Source: Apostichopus japonicus (lineage: Eukaryota > Echinodermata > Holothuroidea > Aspidochirotida > Stichopodidae). From it: a stretch of 64,000 nucleotides of DNA. The notes below the pieces were generated by a model that made no database searches, was not told the origin of the DNA, and saw only the letters and a program-made list of their open reading frames with translations. Numbering within the stretch: position 1 is the stretch's first letter; every line of letters begins with the position of its first letter. The stretch is from the NCBI RefSeq assembly GCF_037975245.1, contig NC_092582.1, forward strand, positions 5,188,001 to 5,252,000, given 5' to 3'. Positions 1 to 13,554 of this stretch are shown in pieces. Made by a program: the position numbers and the translations under genes.

Positions 1-3000
1 TGTTTCCTCCTAGTGAGTGTTTCTAGTTTTCCCCTTATGATCTTAAAGTCAAGAAATCAAACAGAATAAGTTCTCTTCTTCATTGGAGGGGTATTGGGTA
101 ATTTAATTATTTCATAAAAAATGACCAGATCAAGCTGGAACTAGATCGCGATCCGTGTCACCATAAGCGTAAGACGGTTCAGAGTCTGAGCCTTGAACAG
201 TCATCAACCTGAAAACATATATCACATGTAAATAGGTTTGCCTCAAAGACGTTCAACTGGAATATTGTAAAATGAAAATATTCTCTTTGGTCTCGCTCGC
301 AGTTTATTATCATTCATATTGTGACAGACTTCATTACAAAATGCAACAGCTCAAGTTGTTACAAATTGGGACAAGGCATATTCCAATCGCGACAAGAATT
401 GTAACACATTTCGATAGTATCTACTTTTGAAGACAGGCTACTTAATGTTGAAACTGAAAATGCAGCAGGTTGGAGGTACAGCCAACTTTCAACTCTTGAG
501 ATATTGTATTTACAAGCTGTTTATGCCTTCACATTCAACTACGCAAGCAGATACCGATTGCGGACCCACAGGGTGCCGAACGGTCCGATCGAGTGCGTTT
601 ATTTCGGTGCAGAGTTAAAAAAAATACAGCTAAATTATACTGATTATTGAAAAATAATAGGTCATCATATCGCCATTGAAGAGTGGGTTTTAAAACCTTT
701 ATTGAATGTGTTTCAGTACATGTCCCGTGTCTGTAGGTGAAATTACCAAAATTGTCTTTGGTTTGCAGGTATGTTTCCTCCTAGTGAGTGTTTCTAGTTT
801 TCCCCTTATGGTCTTAAAGTCAAGAAATCAAACAGAATAAGTTCTCTTCTTCATTGGAGGTGTATTGGGTACTTTAAATATTTCAAAAAATATTTCCGGG
901 GGGGGGGGGGGGGGTTGGGGCTATTTATCACTCAAATGAAAAAAATCAATCGTTCACTTCATTTCAACTGAGCATTTGGAATGAAGTGAACAATTAAACA
1001 TTTTGCAGAAAAATCTTGAGTTGACGAGACAAGATAAATTGTCGATTAACATTTTGCAGAAAATGTTTCAATTGCTCAGACGGAATGAAGGTAACAATTG
1101 AACATATTGCAGCAAAATGTACAATTGACGAGATATGATAAGTTGTCAATTAAACATTTTGCAGAAAATTGTTCAATTGCTCAGTTAAAGCAACTGAGCA
1201 ATCCAACATTTTTCTGATATTTGATAAGATTTTATCTTGTTATCTAAACAATTTACTGAAAAATGTCACCTTATGGGGCAAAGTTTTTCTTATGTTGATG
1301 GCACTTTTATGCTTCCGTAGATTAGCATTGCACGTTTTACTTGTATACTATTAAATATTAAACGTATATCCTGAACTTACTTGAAGCTAACGAACATGGT
1401 CAACCCATCCAATAGTAAAATTAATGCATAAACTATCCAAATTGAAGCTGGCAAACGTTGTACAGTAGTTCTATTAGGCATTATTATTTTTCAAAATCAT
1501 ACGAAGTTTTGTATGGTGGAGTATAAGGATCGCGATAAACAATTTCTCAATGTGACAAGGAAAACGTGGTAAATATGACTGATTATAGGTCAATTTTGAC
1601 CGAAAGTTTTAGGTCATTCACAAATTACAAGAATTTATGTAAATTAGAGTGCACCAGTCGGAAACTAAGAATGCGACAGTCGAAAATTTCGACTGTTGAA
1701 CTAAAATTTTTCCACATGTCCCGTGTCTGTAGGTCAAATTAATACCAAAATTGTCTTTGGTTTGCAGGTATGTTTCCTCCTAGTGAGTGTTTCTAGTTTT
1801 CCCCTTATGGTCTTAAAGTCAAGAAATCAAACAGAATAAGTTCTCTTCTTCATTGGAGGGGTATTGGGTAATTTAATTATTTCATAAAAAATGACCAGAT
1901 CAAGCTGGACTAGATCGCGATCCGTGTCACCATAAGCGTAAGACGGTTCAGAGTCTGAGCCTTGAACAGTCATCAACCTGAAAACATATATCACATGTAA
2001 ATAGGTTTGCCTCAAAGACGTTCAACTGGAATATTGTAAAATGAAAATATTCTCTTTGGTCTATTTCGCAATTCATTATCATTCATATTGTGACAGACTT
2101 CATTACAAATTGTAACAGCTCAAGTTGTTACAAATAGGGACAAGTATATTCCAATTGCGACAAGAATTGTAACACATTTCGATAGTATCTACTTTTGAAG
2201 ACAGGCTTCTTCATGTTGATACTGAAAATTCAGCAGGTTGGAGGTACAGCCAACTTTCAACTCTTGAGATATTGTATTTACAAGCTGTTAATGTTTTCAC
2301 ATTCAACTACGCAAGCAGATACCAATTGCGGACCCACGGGGTGCCGAACGGTCCGATCGAGTGCGTATATATTTTGTGCAGAGTTAAAAAAAAATACAGC
2401 TAAATTGTAATTATTATCGAAAATAATATTGAGGTCATCGTATCGCCATTGAAGAGTGGATTTTAACCTTTATTGAATGTGTTTTAGTACATGTCCCGTG
2501 TCTGTAGGTGAAATTACAAAAATTGTCTTTGGTTTGCAGGTATGTTTCCTCCTAGTGAGTGTTTCTTACTTTCCCCTTATGGTCTTAAAGTCAAGAAATC
2601 AAACAGAATAAGTTCTCTACTTCATTGGAGGTGTATTGGGTACTTTAAATATTTCAAAAAATATTTTCTGGGGGGGGGGGTGTGGGGGGTTGGGGCTATT
2701 TATCACTCAAATGAAAAAAATCAATCGTTCACTTCATTTCAACTGAGCATTTGGAATGAAGTGAACAATTAAACATTTTGCAGAAAAATCTTGAGTTGAC
2801 GAGACAAGATAAATTGTCGATAAACATTTTGCAGAAAATGTTTCAATTGCTGTCTGAGAATGAAGGTAACAATTGAACATAATGCAGCAAAATGTACAAT
2901 TGACGAGATATGATAAGCTGTCAATTAAACATTTTGCCGAAAATTGTTCAATTGCTCAGTTAAAGCAACTGAGCAATCCAACATTTTTCTGATTTTTGAT

Positions 3001-4306
3001 AAGATTTTATCTTGTTATCTAAACAATTTACTGATAAATGTCACCTTATGGGGCAAAGTTTTTCTTATTTTGATGGCACTTTTATGCATCCGTAGATTAG
3101 CATTGCACGTTTTAATTGTATACTATTAAATATTAAACGTATATCCTGAACTTACTTGAAGCTAACGAACATGGTCAACCCATCCAATAGTAAAATTAAT
3201 GCATAAACTATCCAAATTGAAGCTGGCAAACATTGTGCAGTAGTTCTATTAGGCATTATTATTTTTTTCAAAATCATACGTTTCTTGGTTTCTTGGTTTC
3301 TTGGTATTAATATTGATAGCAAACTCTCTTGGAATAACCATATTTCGTCAGTATGTAACACTGTAGCAAAAAATACTGGTATATTATCTAAACTGAAATA
3401 TTTCCTCCCACAGCATGTCCTTAGAATGCTTTATCAAACACTAGTTCTGCCACACTTATCCTATTGTACAACTATTTGGTCTGGTACATACAATGTTAAC
3501 ATTGACCGCCTAAATATTCTCCAAAAGAGGGCTATACGTCACATTGCTAATGCCCCACCACTTGAACATACAGTACTAGTGGAATATTCAAGTCCCTAAA
3601 TTTATTAAAACTCGGTGATATTATAACAGTTAAGGTTGCTGCCTTTGCTTACAAAGCATGGAATGGATTACTGCCAGTCACTTTTAATGACTTTATTTGT
3701 AGTAACAGAGTCTTACATAACCATCACACAAGACAAGCCAACAACGCTCATTGCAATTTTTACCATAGTAACATAGTGAAATTCGGTCTTTGTAACAGAG
3801 CAATACAAATCTGGAATGATCTATCAAAAAAATTGAAGTTCATAACTTCAAAACCCACATTCACCAGACATTTGAAAAAGGAATTTATTAACTCGTACTA
3901 GTAATATTTTATTAGGCCTACTATATTACTGTATAATATTATTACTGTATATTTAATCCTTACGTATATTCTGTATTATCAATATTTGTTCATATTTCTT
4001 TTCTTTTCTCCCAGGGAGTCTCCTACCTTGTTAAGCCTTTTATGACTTTTTAGGAGACTTCCTTTCCCTTTGTACACAATTGGTGATAAATAAATGAATG
4101 AATACGAAGTTTTGTATGATGGAGTATAAGGATCTCGAGAAACAATTTCTCAATGTGACAAGGAAAACGTGGTAAATATGACTGGACCGAAAATTTTAGG
4201 TCATTCACAAATTACAAGAATATATGTAAATTAGAGTGCGTCAGTCGGAAAATAAGAGTGCGACAGTCGAAAATTTTGACTTTTGCACTAAAATTTTCCA
4301 AATATC
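1..4306. repeat. 1.77-kb tandem duplication, two copies
   Basis: Copy 1 spans about 1-1770 and copy 2 about 1771-4306. The same order of landmarks recurs at an offset of about 1770 bases, for example TGTTTCCTCCTAGTGAGTG at 1, 772, 1771 and 2542. Each copy also holds an internal repeat of its first 100 or so bases, 771 bases apart, so the landmark appears four times. Copy 2 is longer because an 0.8-kb LINE fragment sits inside it. Poly-G tracts near 900 and 2670 lie at matching positions. No conserved coding frame was seen; the short open frames here merely recur because the DNA recurs. Divergence is low, so the duplication looks recent. Confidence 0.85.
3281..4101 (+). mobile_element. 5'-truncated non-LTR retrotransposon (LINE) 3' end
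   Basis: The first 300 bases translate to the end of a LINE reverse transcriptase: an LGI.IDSKLSW block, then LPHLSYC, then LQKRAIRHI. After a frame break near 3585 a second open stretch continues the family's C-terminal region (TR...IWNDLSKK...F...L) to a stop near 3902. The insert ends in an AATAAATGAATGAAT tail. It is flanked by ATACG direct repeats (3276-3280 and 4102-4106), and copy 1 of the host repeat shows the unoccupied site near 1497. The clade looks like the CR1/L2/Jockey group, which is inferred from the motifs only. The fragment is dead: 5'-truncated and frameshifted. Confidence 0.85.
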
Positions 4307-4430
4307 GTCAGTTTTACCAGGATTGGGGGAGTGTGACCCCACACCGCCCCCTCTAGCGACGTCCCTGGTAGTACGGCGTGCACTGTGCATATGTCATGAT
4401 GCACTCAGTTTAATATACACAGGGTTTGAC

Positions 4431-4806
4431 CATAGGCGTACGGGACCATTTCGGTTTGTGGGGGAGCAGTGTTCCCTGTTAATAATTTTGGGCGATAGTG
4501 CAAAAAGCGTGGTAGCCCAGATGAGCTGCGCTTACGAGAAAATATTCGGGCATCATGATGCTAAATAAAGAAAATCATTAGGCTTATAAAGTTATATTAA
4601 TATTAATGTCACAAAACAAATAACACAGAACGCTCTCCACGGCATTTTCGGGCAAAAATATGAAAAGATTCGGGCAAGCTACTACATATTTATATTTTTT
4701 TTTCTCCTCTTAGGCTGCCCGAATTTTTCAGGACTTTTGCCCGAATTTCTTGTCCTCTGGAAATTGGGGGGGGGGAAGTCTGCCCCCCCCGCCTCGTACG
4801 CCTATG
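4431..4806. mobile_element. MITE with CATAGGCGTACG terminal inverted repeats
   Basis: The left end CATAGGCGTACG (4431-4442) is matched by its exact reverse complement at the right end (4795-4806). The interior is non-coding and contains GTAGCCCAGATGAGCTGCG and CATCATGATGCTAAATAAAG. The same interior words occur in a longer relative at 24412-25195. Size, ends and lack of a transposase fit a non-autonomous DNA transposon. I could not read a convincing target duplication at this copy. Confidence 0.7.
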
Positions 4807-5438
4807 GGCGTGACTTGTTCCTATACACGGCGCGGTGTACCATATGTGTGCAGTTTGCATGTAGGTTATTTGTTTATACTGTATATATATTTGTATATAA
4901 AAGTTAAGTTTTATGCCGGCAAACACTTTACCTACCATCTCTTCGCTGTTGGTGAATATCACGTCTTAAACTACGATTTAAGAAACGGCTGGTTCAAACA
5001 TCTCACTAATTCTTTCGGCGACTTTAATTCATATTCATTTAGCACAATAGCATTTCCTTGGTATAAACTCGTACAGGGATTATACGACGTGTCTACGCGG
5101 CGTCTACGCGGCAATTTGTTTGTCAACGAGTTTATACGCGGTTGTACTTTTTAATACGACTTTTTATACGATCATGTGCGCGTACACATATCCAGTAATT
5201 TACGCGAGCGGGACTGTAGACTATTTTTTTAGGAGTATTTATATAATTTCATTTCATTTATATTATTTATATCATATCATGAAGCTGCATGGTGATCGGC
5301 TGAAAATGAATGCCGTTATTAAATAGAATCCGAAACCGGTAATAAGTTTAATTCGTATGGACATTAAATCAGCAATTATTTCCAGTATGGCCTATACCAT
5401 AGTCGGATGTGGCTGAATTGTTGTCGGAAGTAAAAATA
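4807..5438. other. AT-rich spacer, no gene recognised
   Basis: Open frames here are short and have no recognisable motif. A small direct repeat (GTCTACGCGGC, twice near 5091-5113) is the only local structure seen. Confidence 0.5.
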
Positions 5439-5439
5439 T

Positions 5440-5800
5440 GCAGAAATATATTCCCGCAATACAATTGGTCAAATATTTGTCAGCAATAAATCGAATATAT
5501 GTATATATGTCAGCATTAAATTAAATATATGCTGACTATAAATCGACTATATTCTGACATTAAATCGAAAATATGCCAACATAAAATCAATTACAGGCTA
5601 TGCCCTCTTAAAATTGATTTTATGCCAGCATTATAATTTGAATATATGCCAGCATTTATTTGAATATATGCCAGCATTAATTCGAATTCATGTCTACATG
5701 AAATCAAAGTTATGTAGATATAAAAATGTATTTGATTCAGAATTAATGTCAGTATTAAACCGAATTTATGTGAGCATTAAATCGAATATATGTCGGCATA
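5440..5800. repeat. degenerate minisatellite, units about 23-28 bp
   Basis: Variants of ATATGCCAGCATTAAATCGA recur head to tail about a dozen times with substitutions and small length changes. The stretch is open in one frame only because the repeat lacks stops in that frame. No coding role is supported. Confidence 0.65.
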
Positions 5801-6208
5801 AATTTCCTAATTTTGTCCACTGTGGCCAACCATATACGGTCTCTATGATCTGCTTCAAGTTATTAACAAATCCAGAAATCTCACTGTATCAAGGAACACA
5901 ATTAATTAACAGCGCATGAATTTAAGTTAAGGGAGGAATGTCCAGATACAACCTTGAGCTGTTGTCAGCCTAGTGTTTATATCAGGGGCAAGCCCGGGAC
6001 GCTCTAAAGTGTGTCAATTTATTAATAGATCGACATTCAGGTTAACTTGTACAGTACGAACAATGATTACAAAGTTTCAAGCTGGATCTCTCCAAAGGCG
6101 GGAAAAAAGCTGGATCTGTTCAAAGTAGTGGTTATTGCCATATACTGAGTCACTACTCACTGGGTTATGACGTTGACTGTCTGTGATTTCTTCATCATAT
6201 CTGATTGT

Positions 6209-6369
6209 ATGATCCCTGAGACAACCGCAAAGGCCTCTTTACTGAAAGTTTTCGGACCGGCCGATCTGGATAACCAAATGAGGCAAAGTCTGGACGTTCG
6301 CAATCTGAAGCCAAATTATATTCGTATCTAACCGTTTTTCGATTTAATATTAGATTGTTGATCAAGAGG
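6209..6369 (+). other. possible 5' exon ending at a GTAAGT donor
   Basis: A 41-codon open frame begins with ATG at 6209 and closes shortly before a consensus splice donor (GAG|GTAAGT, 6370). The stretch is less AT-rich than its surroundings. It could be a 5' untranslated or leader exon of the SET-kinase locus downstream. No homology supports this and the next exon (7605) needs a phase-2 partner, so the link is a guess. Confidence 0.2.
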
Positions 6370-7604
6370 TAAGTTCCATTTGCCTTTTTTACTTTACCCC
6401 TTATGTGTAGCTACTCATTAGCTTAAGAAATAAATATATATACATATTATAAGCGTTGGTAAATATATCACCTAGGTCTAGGACGTCTAAGACTAAAAGA
6501 CCTTTATACCTACGATCGACCGTTTCTTCATCATCATCCTAAAACTTACATAGCCTATTGTATTTAAAGCAACCAATCAATCTGATGTTAGAAAGTCTAT
6601 AGTAAATTAATGTATGTTCTCGACCACCACATGTGTTTAAAATGAAGAAATTCTAAATATCAAAATTTCCAAAATATTTCAGAAAAGATATCTTTACACA
6701 CTGTGTTGTATTTGCCAGTGGCCTAACCACATCGGCTGTTACGGATTTCCAAGGTATAATTAGAAGACAACTAATTGTAATTGTTTGTTTCATGTTTTCT
6801 TAAGAATCATTTGAGTATCATTTAAGTCTTTTTTAATCATTTTTGGTGCTTTAAATGTGGATTTTAAGGCTTAAGTTTGGCAATGACTAGCCATGGCGTG
6901 GCCAAGGGGGTCTTGACTCTTGTTAGCTAAATACTAGTAGTAGTAGTAGTACTAATTACTATGTAGCTTTAAGTTAACTAAGGCTACGTGGGTACAGTTA
7001 GGGCATTACACGCCTAATCTTGCAGTCTCAAGGTTGATTTAGCAATGTGGTCACAGGGAAAGGCTGTGAATTACATACATGTATGATGTAGATGGAAGGA
7101 GGACCTCATGTTAGGGGGATAACTGACTATTGTAATAGAAGACCAGATAGCTGCACACTTATTGAAGAACACTATAGTCTATAGGTCAAATCAGGGCACA
7201 GTGGCTGGAATGAATTCATCTGAAATTGCAACAATAGTCAAGTAGCTAGGCTACACTTTATTTCTTGTGACTGCTGTGAGCTGATAACTACCTTGAGCTT
7301 GTAAAATTAGATAGGATTGGATCTACAGCAGGTATTCAAAGTTAATGTAGTTCTTGCAATAGACCAGCCTCTTTCCAGTGAGACTTTGCCTCATTAACAT
7401 AACAATGCATATCACATGAAATCACTCTATGTGTACTTAAATTAGTTTCCTCATTGTTGTATTAAAATTCAAAGACTATAGTAATATAACATTGGGTATA
7501 TTGTTATATGAATATTTAACATAATGAATCTTGAAAATGGGTTAAGCCTTTTTGTAATATGATTGATATGTTATGCTAAATATGAATTATGCATTGCTTT
7601 TCAG

Positions 7605-7714
7605 TCCTAATTATGAGAAGAAAGAGAGAAAAGCCGGAGGAAGTGGCACGGTCATATGTAAAAACAAAAAAAAAGACAGAGATGGCTTTCTCGTACAGCA
7701 AGTTCCCCTTAAAG
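7605..7714 (+). CDS. exon: N-terminal edge of the SET domain
   Basis: The acceptor is TTTTCAG before 7605 and the donor AAAG|GTAATG. It enters in phase 2 and ends in phase 1. It encodes a basic stretch and then DRDGFLVQQVPLK. Spliced to 14393 this reads PLK-GRGVFASQ, the usual entry into a SET domain of the KMT5A-like group. The exon that supplies the start codon was not identified. Confidence 0.65.
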
Positions 7715-10700
7715 GTAATGTCCTGCAATTATTTTTTGATATACTATTTATGTACATGACTGATTCAACTTAACTTGCAATTTGCCTCTTTTGCACTGCT
7801 ATTAATCCCACCTGCCCTAACCGTGATGTGGGCCTTAAGTGTTAATTAATGTGGAAGGTACAGATCACACGGTTGATGAATTGTTGTGACACATTTCCTG
7901 CTCCAATTTGTTAAACAAGGAAAGAGAAGGAGTCTTTAAACAAAGCCTATCTCTGAGATTGGATTAAGTTCTAATTCTAATGCAATTTACTGCAGCTAGA
8001 AAATTGACCCTGACACATCCTGAAAAAAAATTAAGAATATTTTTATTAATAATAATTCTAAGAAAAAGCCAAAGGCATAATTAGAGGATCTTTATGAAAA
8101 TAGTCAAGCTTATAATCTACATGGTTCATTATCTTGGTAGGGGTGGGGGTGGGTTGGTCACACTATTAACCTGAAATTTGTGAAATTATTAGTGCTTGTA
8201 CAGGTTCTCTGGAACCTTACCGACTGATAATTATCTATATCCAGAAGTGCTACCAGCTTGCTCCAGTCCTTTTTTTCACAATTTCTTTTTTAGCTGATTC
8301 ATGATCCTCAAGCACAAAGCTCTAGCATACTATATTTGACACTGATTGCACAAAAGATTTAGAAAAAAACATTAATAAAAACCTTTTAATTTAATTATGT
8401 CTAAGTCCATTGGTATACCATAGAGTGACCTGAATCCAGGTCAACAAAATGTAATCTGTACTATCTACAACTTAACAAGCAATGGAGCCTCAAGCTATTT
8501 GTAGGTTCAGGTAACCATACCCTGCTATGGATTTACCTCCATGTATAAACCAACCCATTTAAAGGGAATTGTTAAGAGGCATACAGTTACCTAAAATTAC
8601 CTTGATGTTTCAAAACACAGATATTTGATGTTTATAGCTTTAAACAAGGGATCAATTTGTAAGAATTAAGGAAATTAAATACAATTAATTTTAACTGTAA
8701 ATCATATAACTAAAAGAACATGCATGAAGTAGCAAAGAGTGTATTTGAAGGTCCTTTAAATATAATCTCCAACTGGCCTTTACAGACAATAGATACAGTT
8801 ACATTCAAAAGTAAAAAATCAGGAGCACCATTCAATTAGTCAATTTTCATTCATGCACACTAAGGATACTTGATCCTAAGCTGAGATGATCAGCTATTTA
8901 CCATATCCCTCTTACACCCTCATCTGCCCTGATCTGAAGTTTCCCTGCATCGTCATGAATTATGGATATGTTCAACCAAATCCATTGCCATTTCAGGGAA
9001 GGTAAACCTTTGGAAACATTGACATTTTTGTTATAAAATGACCCAAACTGATCCCTGAATTTAACTTTCACTAGCCTGGTCAGTAACTTTTTGACCATAA
9101 ACATAACTGCTTGAATTTGAGATTCAGCATATCAAATTGTCAAAGAAAACTGGAAATTTCCAATGCCATGGTTATTAGTCTGTTGCACAGATGACATAAA
9201 TAGCAATGGCACAGTTTGCAACTTGGCTTACAGTACAATTATCATGTTGTCAGTATGGGTTAACAAACCATTTCAGGCAATTTAATCTAGTAATATAATT
9301 CTAATTGGTCTGGGTTGAAAGCGTGTTACACTCCCTTGAATCCCCTGATTATTTCAGGGTGTGGATAAGAATTTTTTTTTTTTTTTTTTTAGGTTACTTG
9401 GTTTAAGTGTCACTAATAGGTGACGTGTATTCACATAAATTGCATACCAGCAGTTACCACATACTAAGTACTATTACATTGCAAACATTGGAAACCTGTT
9501 TTAGATATAATGCAATCTTGATTTCATTGACATTGGTTGTTGAAAATTCTTCATTTAAATTTTAATTTGCTGTCATTAACTAAACTTTTTAACAAGGATT
9601 AAATAAAGTAACATGTTAAAGCTTGGTGATCATGTGTACAGCAGAGCCACAGCTAAACTGTGCAAGCAACCTCCGAAGCCAAATGTGCTTGTTGCTTATG
9701 ACATACTAAGTGTCCACTAATATTTGACAGTGAAATACTACAGTTCCTAATACACTTAAGATTGGAATCCATCACCATCCCGAGCCAATGGAATTGAATG
9801 AACCACACAATAGTTTCACTACTGCCAATTCTTCACAGATAAAGAAGAATACACATCTTTTATCACTAAATTTTCAATCATCTTACTAGTGTTTCAAATG
9901 TAATGTAGCAGAGTGTGATTTACTCTACATATGCCTGCACTCCAAAACCTACAATCTACTTCACCATGTAGCATGTAGACTCCAGCCCTTCATACATTCT
10001 TAGCTAAATTGCAGTCAAGGCCAAAGTACTCTGAGTATGGAATAACCTGAATGCTATGTCCCAGTACAGTATCTTGGTACAGTATTGAGGTTCAGCTAAT
10101 GTTATACAACTCTCCTTGAGCACGCTACTGCTTATAGTTACATACAGAGAAAAATGTGAATTTTAATACCGACATCCCTTCCCTCTCCCTTTCTCCTCCA
10201 ATATTATTAATGTTGATTAAATGGTGTGTTGTGAAGCACATGTTATGTCACAAACAATTTTAAGTTTGCCTGATTTGGTTGAGAATGGTGGCATTCACTG
10301 ATTTGCTGATGCCACATGTCCAACCATGCACCCCCATGCTCCTGGACACATTCAGATTTAAACAAGGCAACATTTACAATGAACACTCTGTATGTGCATG
10401 GATACAATGTCACATATGTGACCAAACAATGCCGGACAAGTGACTGGTTTAAGTTAAAGGCAGTCTGTATCTATATGACTATATGTCCCAAATTATAGCA
10501 TGATATAAATATAGGAGTTTTAAAATAAAAATACGTTCCTGGGGTGTTTACTCTCTAAATTGTTCTCTGACATCCTAAGTGAATGTACATGATGGGTGTA
10601 TGTCTCATTGAGGTAATTAATTCCCTCCAGCCTCCAGGGTGTTAATAAAAATATTTTAAGAATTGTTACCAAAGGTAACCATATTTGAAAATCTGACATA

Positions 10701-12880
10701 TTTGGGGCCAATACAGCATATCATTATATGCAACATGCAACTAGCAGATTTTAAGAGGAGCGGTGAACTTTTTACATGGAATGTGCTTTTTGAAAGATAC
10801 ATATTAGGTTATTAGGTTTCTTCAATCCTGTGAGTTACTTAGATATAATGCAATTGTTTTTATTACAAAATGCCATGATCAGCTTTATTTCAAGTAACAC
10901 AAGTGACTGACCTTTGTGTGACCTCAGTAAGCATCTTAATGTTCTAATGACAGCTCAAGTATACTATTTCAAAGGGCCTTCAAGAGTGTATGTTAGTACT
11001 AACAGCTATCTACGGTTTTCTATCGAAGCTAAATGTAGCTATTGAGTGATGGGTCATTCCATATCAAATCACCAAATTTTGGGGTATGTTGTAGTTTGAC
11101 ATCTTTGAAAAATTCCCAAACTGTTTGTATGATTGGACCACCATGAAACAAGCATATTCTGAACATTTCAGTTGCATTTCTTTACAATTGGCCGATTTAT
11201 CACACTTTGAAATTCCGCAATTTGTCGCCACCATGGCATTTTGACATTTTCTTGACTTTTGAGGTCCCATTTCTCAGCAATTAAACATTCTACTACCTTT
11301 CTATTACAGAAGCCTATAGAGTCTATCCCATAGAACAGGAAAATAAAAAATTAGGCTACAAAAATATTGTCTTGTTGAGTTAGGTCAACTTAAAAGTGTC
11401 AAAATATTCGATTTTTGTACTTTTCACTAAAAAATGTGCCATTTTTAGTGATGAATTGCTCCTAAACCATTACTTCAGGGTACTTACTTTTTCAGATGTT
11501 ATTATTTCTAGTATAAACATTACAAAATAATGATTACAATGCTTTCCTATAATATGCAAGTTGTGCAACTCTTAAGTTGCTATTTCATGATGCGATTCAG
11601 CATGAGGTAGGGGTTTTGATGCTAATTTTTTACCAAAGTAACCATGTTAGAGCTGTCAGGGTTTTATACTTGAATTATTAGTATAAAGTTCTTACACCTT
11701 AACAAATTTCAGGGTTCTAGCTGTTCTCAATATTAATTTATGAAGTTGTTAAGTTGCTCAGATGTACAAAAGAGGTCGTCTTTGACGGCCAATAACTCAA
11801 AACGTGTCAAATTCAAAAAAATCTGATAATTTTTTCTCGAAGAGATATAGTACCACCCTGTTTGTACAAAAAATTTCAGGAGGGTGTTTTGCCTTATTTT
11901 GAAATGAAAAATCCTCAAAGTTTGGGATTTCAACCAGTACATGACATATGTATGTACAATGTGTACAGTACATACACTGTACTGGATGTATATGTACGGA
12001 GTGCCATGAGTGCCAGAAGACTATGTTTAAACCTAACACTAATATACACACTGTACATATACACCCAGTACAGTGTATGTACAGTACACACTGTACATAG
12101 ATGTATGTACTAGCTGAAATTCATTTAATAGTAAAGTCTTCTAATTTAACCATTTGAATATGTACAGTGTGTATATTAGTGTTAGGTTTAAACATAGTCT
12201 TCTGGAACTCATGGCACTCCGTACATATACACCCAGTGCAGTGTAAGTACTGTACACACTGTACATACATGTATGTACTGGTTGAAATTCATTTTTTAAG
12301 TCTTCTAATTAAATGAATTCAACCAGGAGCAGACAAGTACATTGCAATTAGTATTTTTTTAATATGAAATTAAAAACTGCACAGTATTGAATTGAATAAC
12401 CTTGAAATACAGTACAATACCCAGGCTCAAAACACATGGAACATCAAAACAGGCAAAAACGTTTTTTTGTAAAAATCCCAAACTTTGAGGATTTTCATTT
12501 GACTAATGCATTCAGAGTGTGTCATTATAACAGATTCATTGTTCTTAACTACTTCTGCTAACATGCATCATATATATGTCATATACAAACATTCCTGAGA
12601 GTGACCACAGCCCCATGCTTCTTAAGGTAGGTTGGTGGTTACAACAGGACATATTGTGGTTGCTAAAGGGAGGTGTAAAGTAAAATACTGTAGAATGAGT
12701 ACAACATGTTACATCTCCCCTTTTCAGTTAAAATAAATTTAAGGACTCAGATGAGAAAAAATATACTTTTACCTAACACTGCATAACCATAAAATCAATT
12801 TCTAGCAAAGATTTGACAACTGGTTCTAGGTTACCAAATGACTATTCACTATCAGAAATAATTAAATTCCTTTGGTCACA
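7715..12880. other. long AT-rich intron sequence, no gene recognised
   Basis: This is the first part of the 6.7-kb intron between the first two SET exons. It holds a poly-T run near 9372 and no open frame with recognisable motifs. The only clear structure is the inverted repeat at 11890-12505. Confidence 0.55.
11890..12505. repeat. imperfect long inverted repeat (nested palindromic element)
   Basis: The stretch from about 11930 to 12065 recurs as its reverse complement at about 12160-12295. An example is ACATAGTCTTCTGG at 12193-12206 against CCAGAAGACTATGT on the left. An outer pair also matches: AATCCTCAAAGTTTGGGATT near 11909 against its complement near 12476. Both arms are rich in GTACAGT and TGTATGT words. 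A fold-back MITE, or one nested in another, is the likely origin. No coding content is seen. Confidence 0.7.
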
Positions 12881-12933
12881 TTTCATAGTCACTGTGCCAA
12901 CGTGGTTTTGTCTAAATTTGCTCTAATACTTCT

Positions 12934-13545
12934 TCATAAATCAGTGTTCGTGGTTTGGTCCTCTGAAGAGGTTTGTTCATTGTCAGAATTAACTATATCA
13001 TTGTCGTCATAACTAAATGTTTCACCAGTTTGAAGTAAAGGTTTGCGGTTGCGTCTATACTGTACACCTTCACCTGTCTCTACAATGTATGATTTGGGCT
13101 GTTCAGCATTAGATACAATAGTGACTGGTTTCCAACTTTTGTCAGTCTGTATATGTGAACATTATCTCCTGGTTGCAGTTCTGGTAATATCTTTGTCTGT
13201 CTGTCAAAATAGGGGTTTTTTTTGTGTTTGTTTCTTCTCTACTAGTCTTTTGTGTACTGTCTCTGGCTTCAGTATTTTTGGCTCGAGTAAATGTTCAGTT
13301 GCTGGAAGTAGGGTCTTTGTCCTTCGTCCAAACAGTAGTTGTACAGGTGGTTCGAGAATATTATCTCTTGGTGTATTCCTGTAGTCTAATAAAGCTAGGT
13401 ATGGATCTTGTCCACTTTACTTTGCCTTCATTAGCAAAGCCTTTGCAATCTGCATCCCTTTTCTCTGCCATGCCATTTCTCCAAGTTCTCAAAAGGAAGT
13501 GGTAAGATATCAATACAGTGCCATGGTCATTGGACTGTTGTACAG
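12934..13545 (-). mobile_element. Ty3/gypsy-type integrase C-terminal fragment
   Basis: Read on the minus strand, the fragment gives NGMAEK, then after a frame shift IAKALL, DYRNTPRD, PVQLLFGRR, LPGDNV-like and YIVETGEGVQYRRNRK blocks. This is the ordered signature of the integrase core end and C-terminal domain of gypsy-like elements. It closes at a TGA (12934-12936). At least two frame breaks and an in-frame stop show it is dead. No LTRs were recognised on either side. It lies inside the large SET-gene intron, opposite to the gene. Confidence 0.75.
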
Positions 13546-13554
13546 GTGGGGTAC

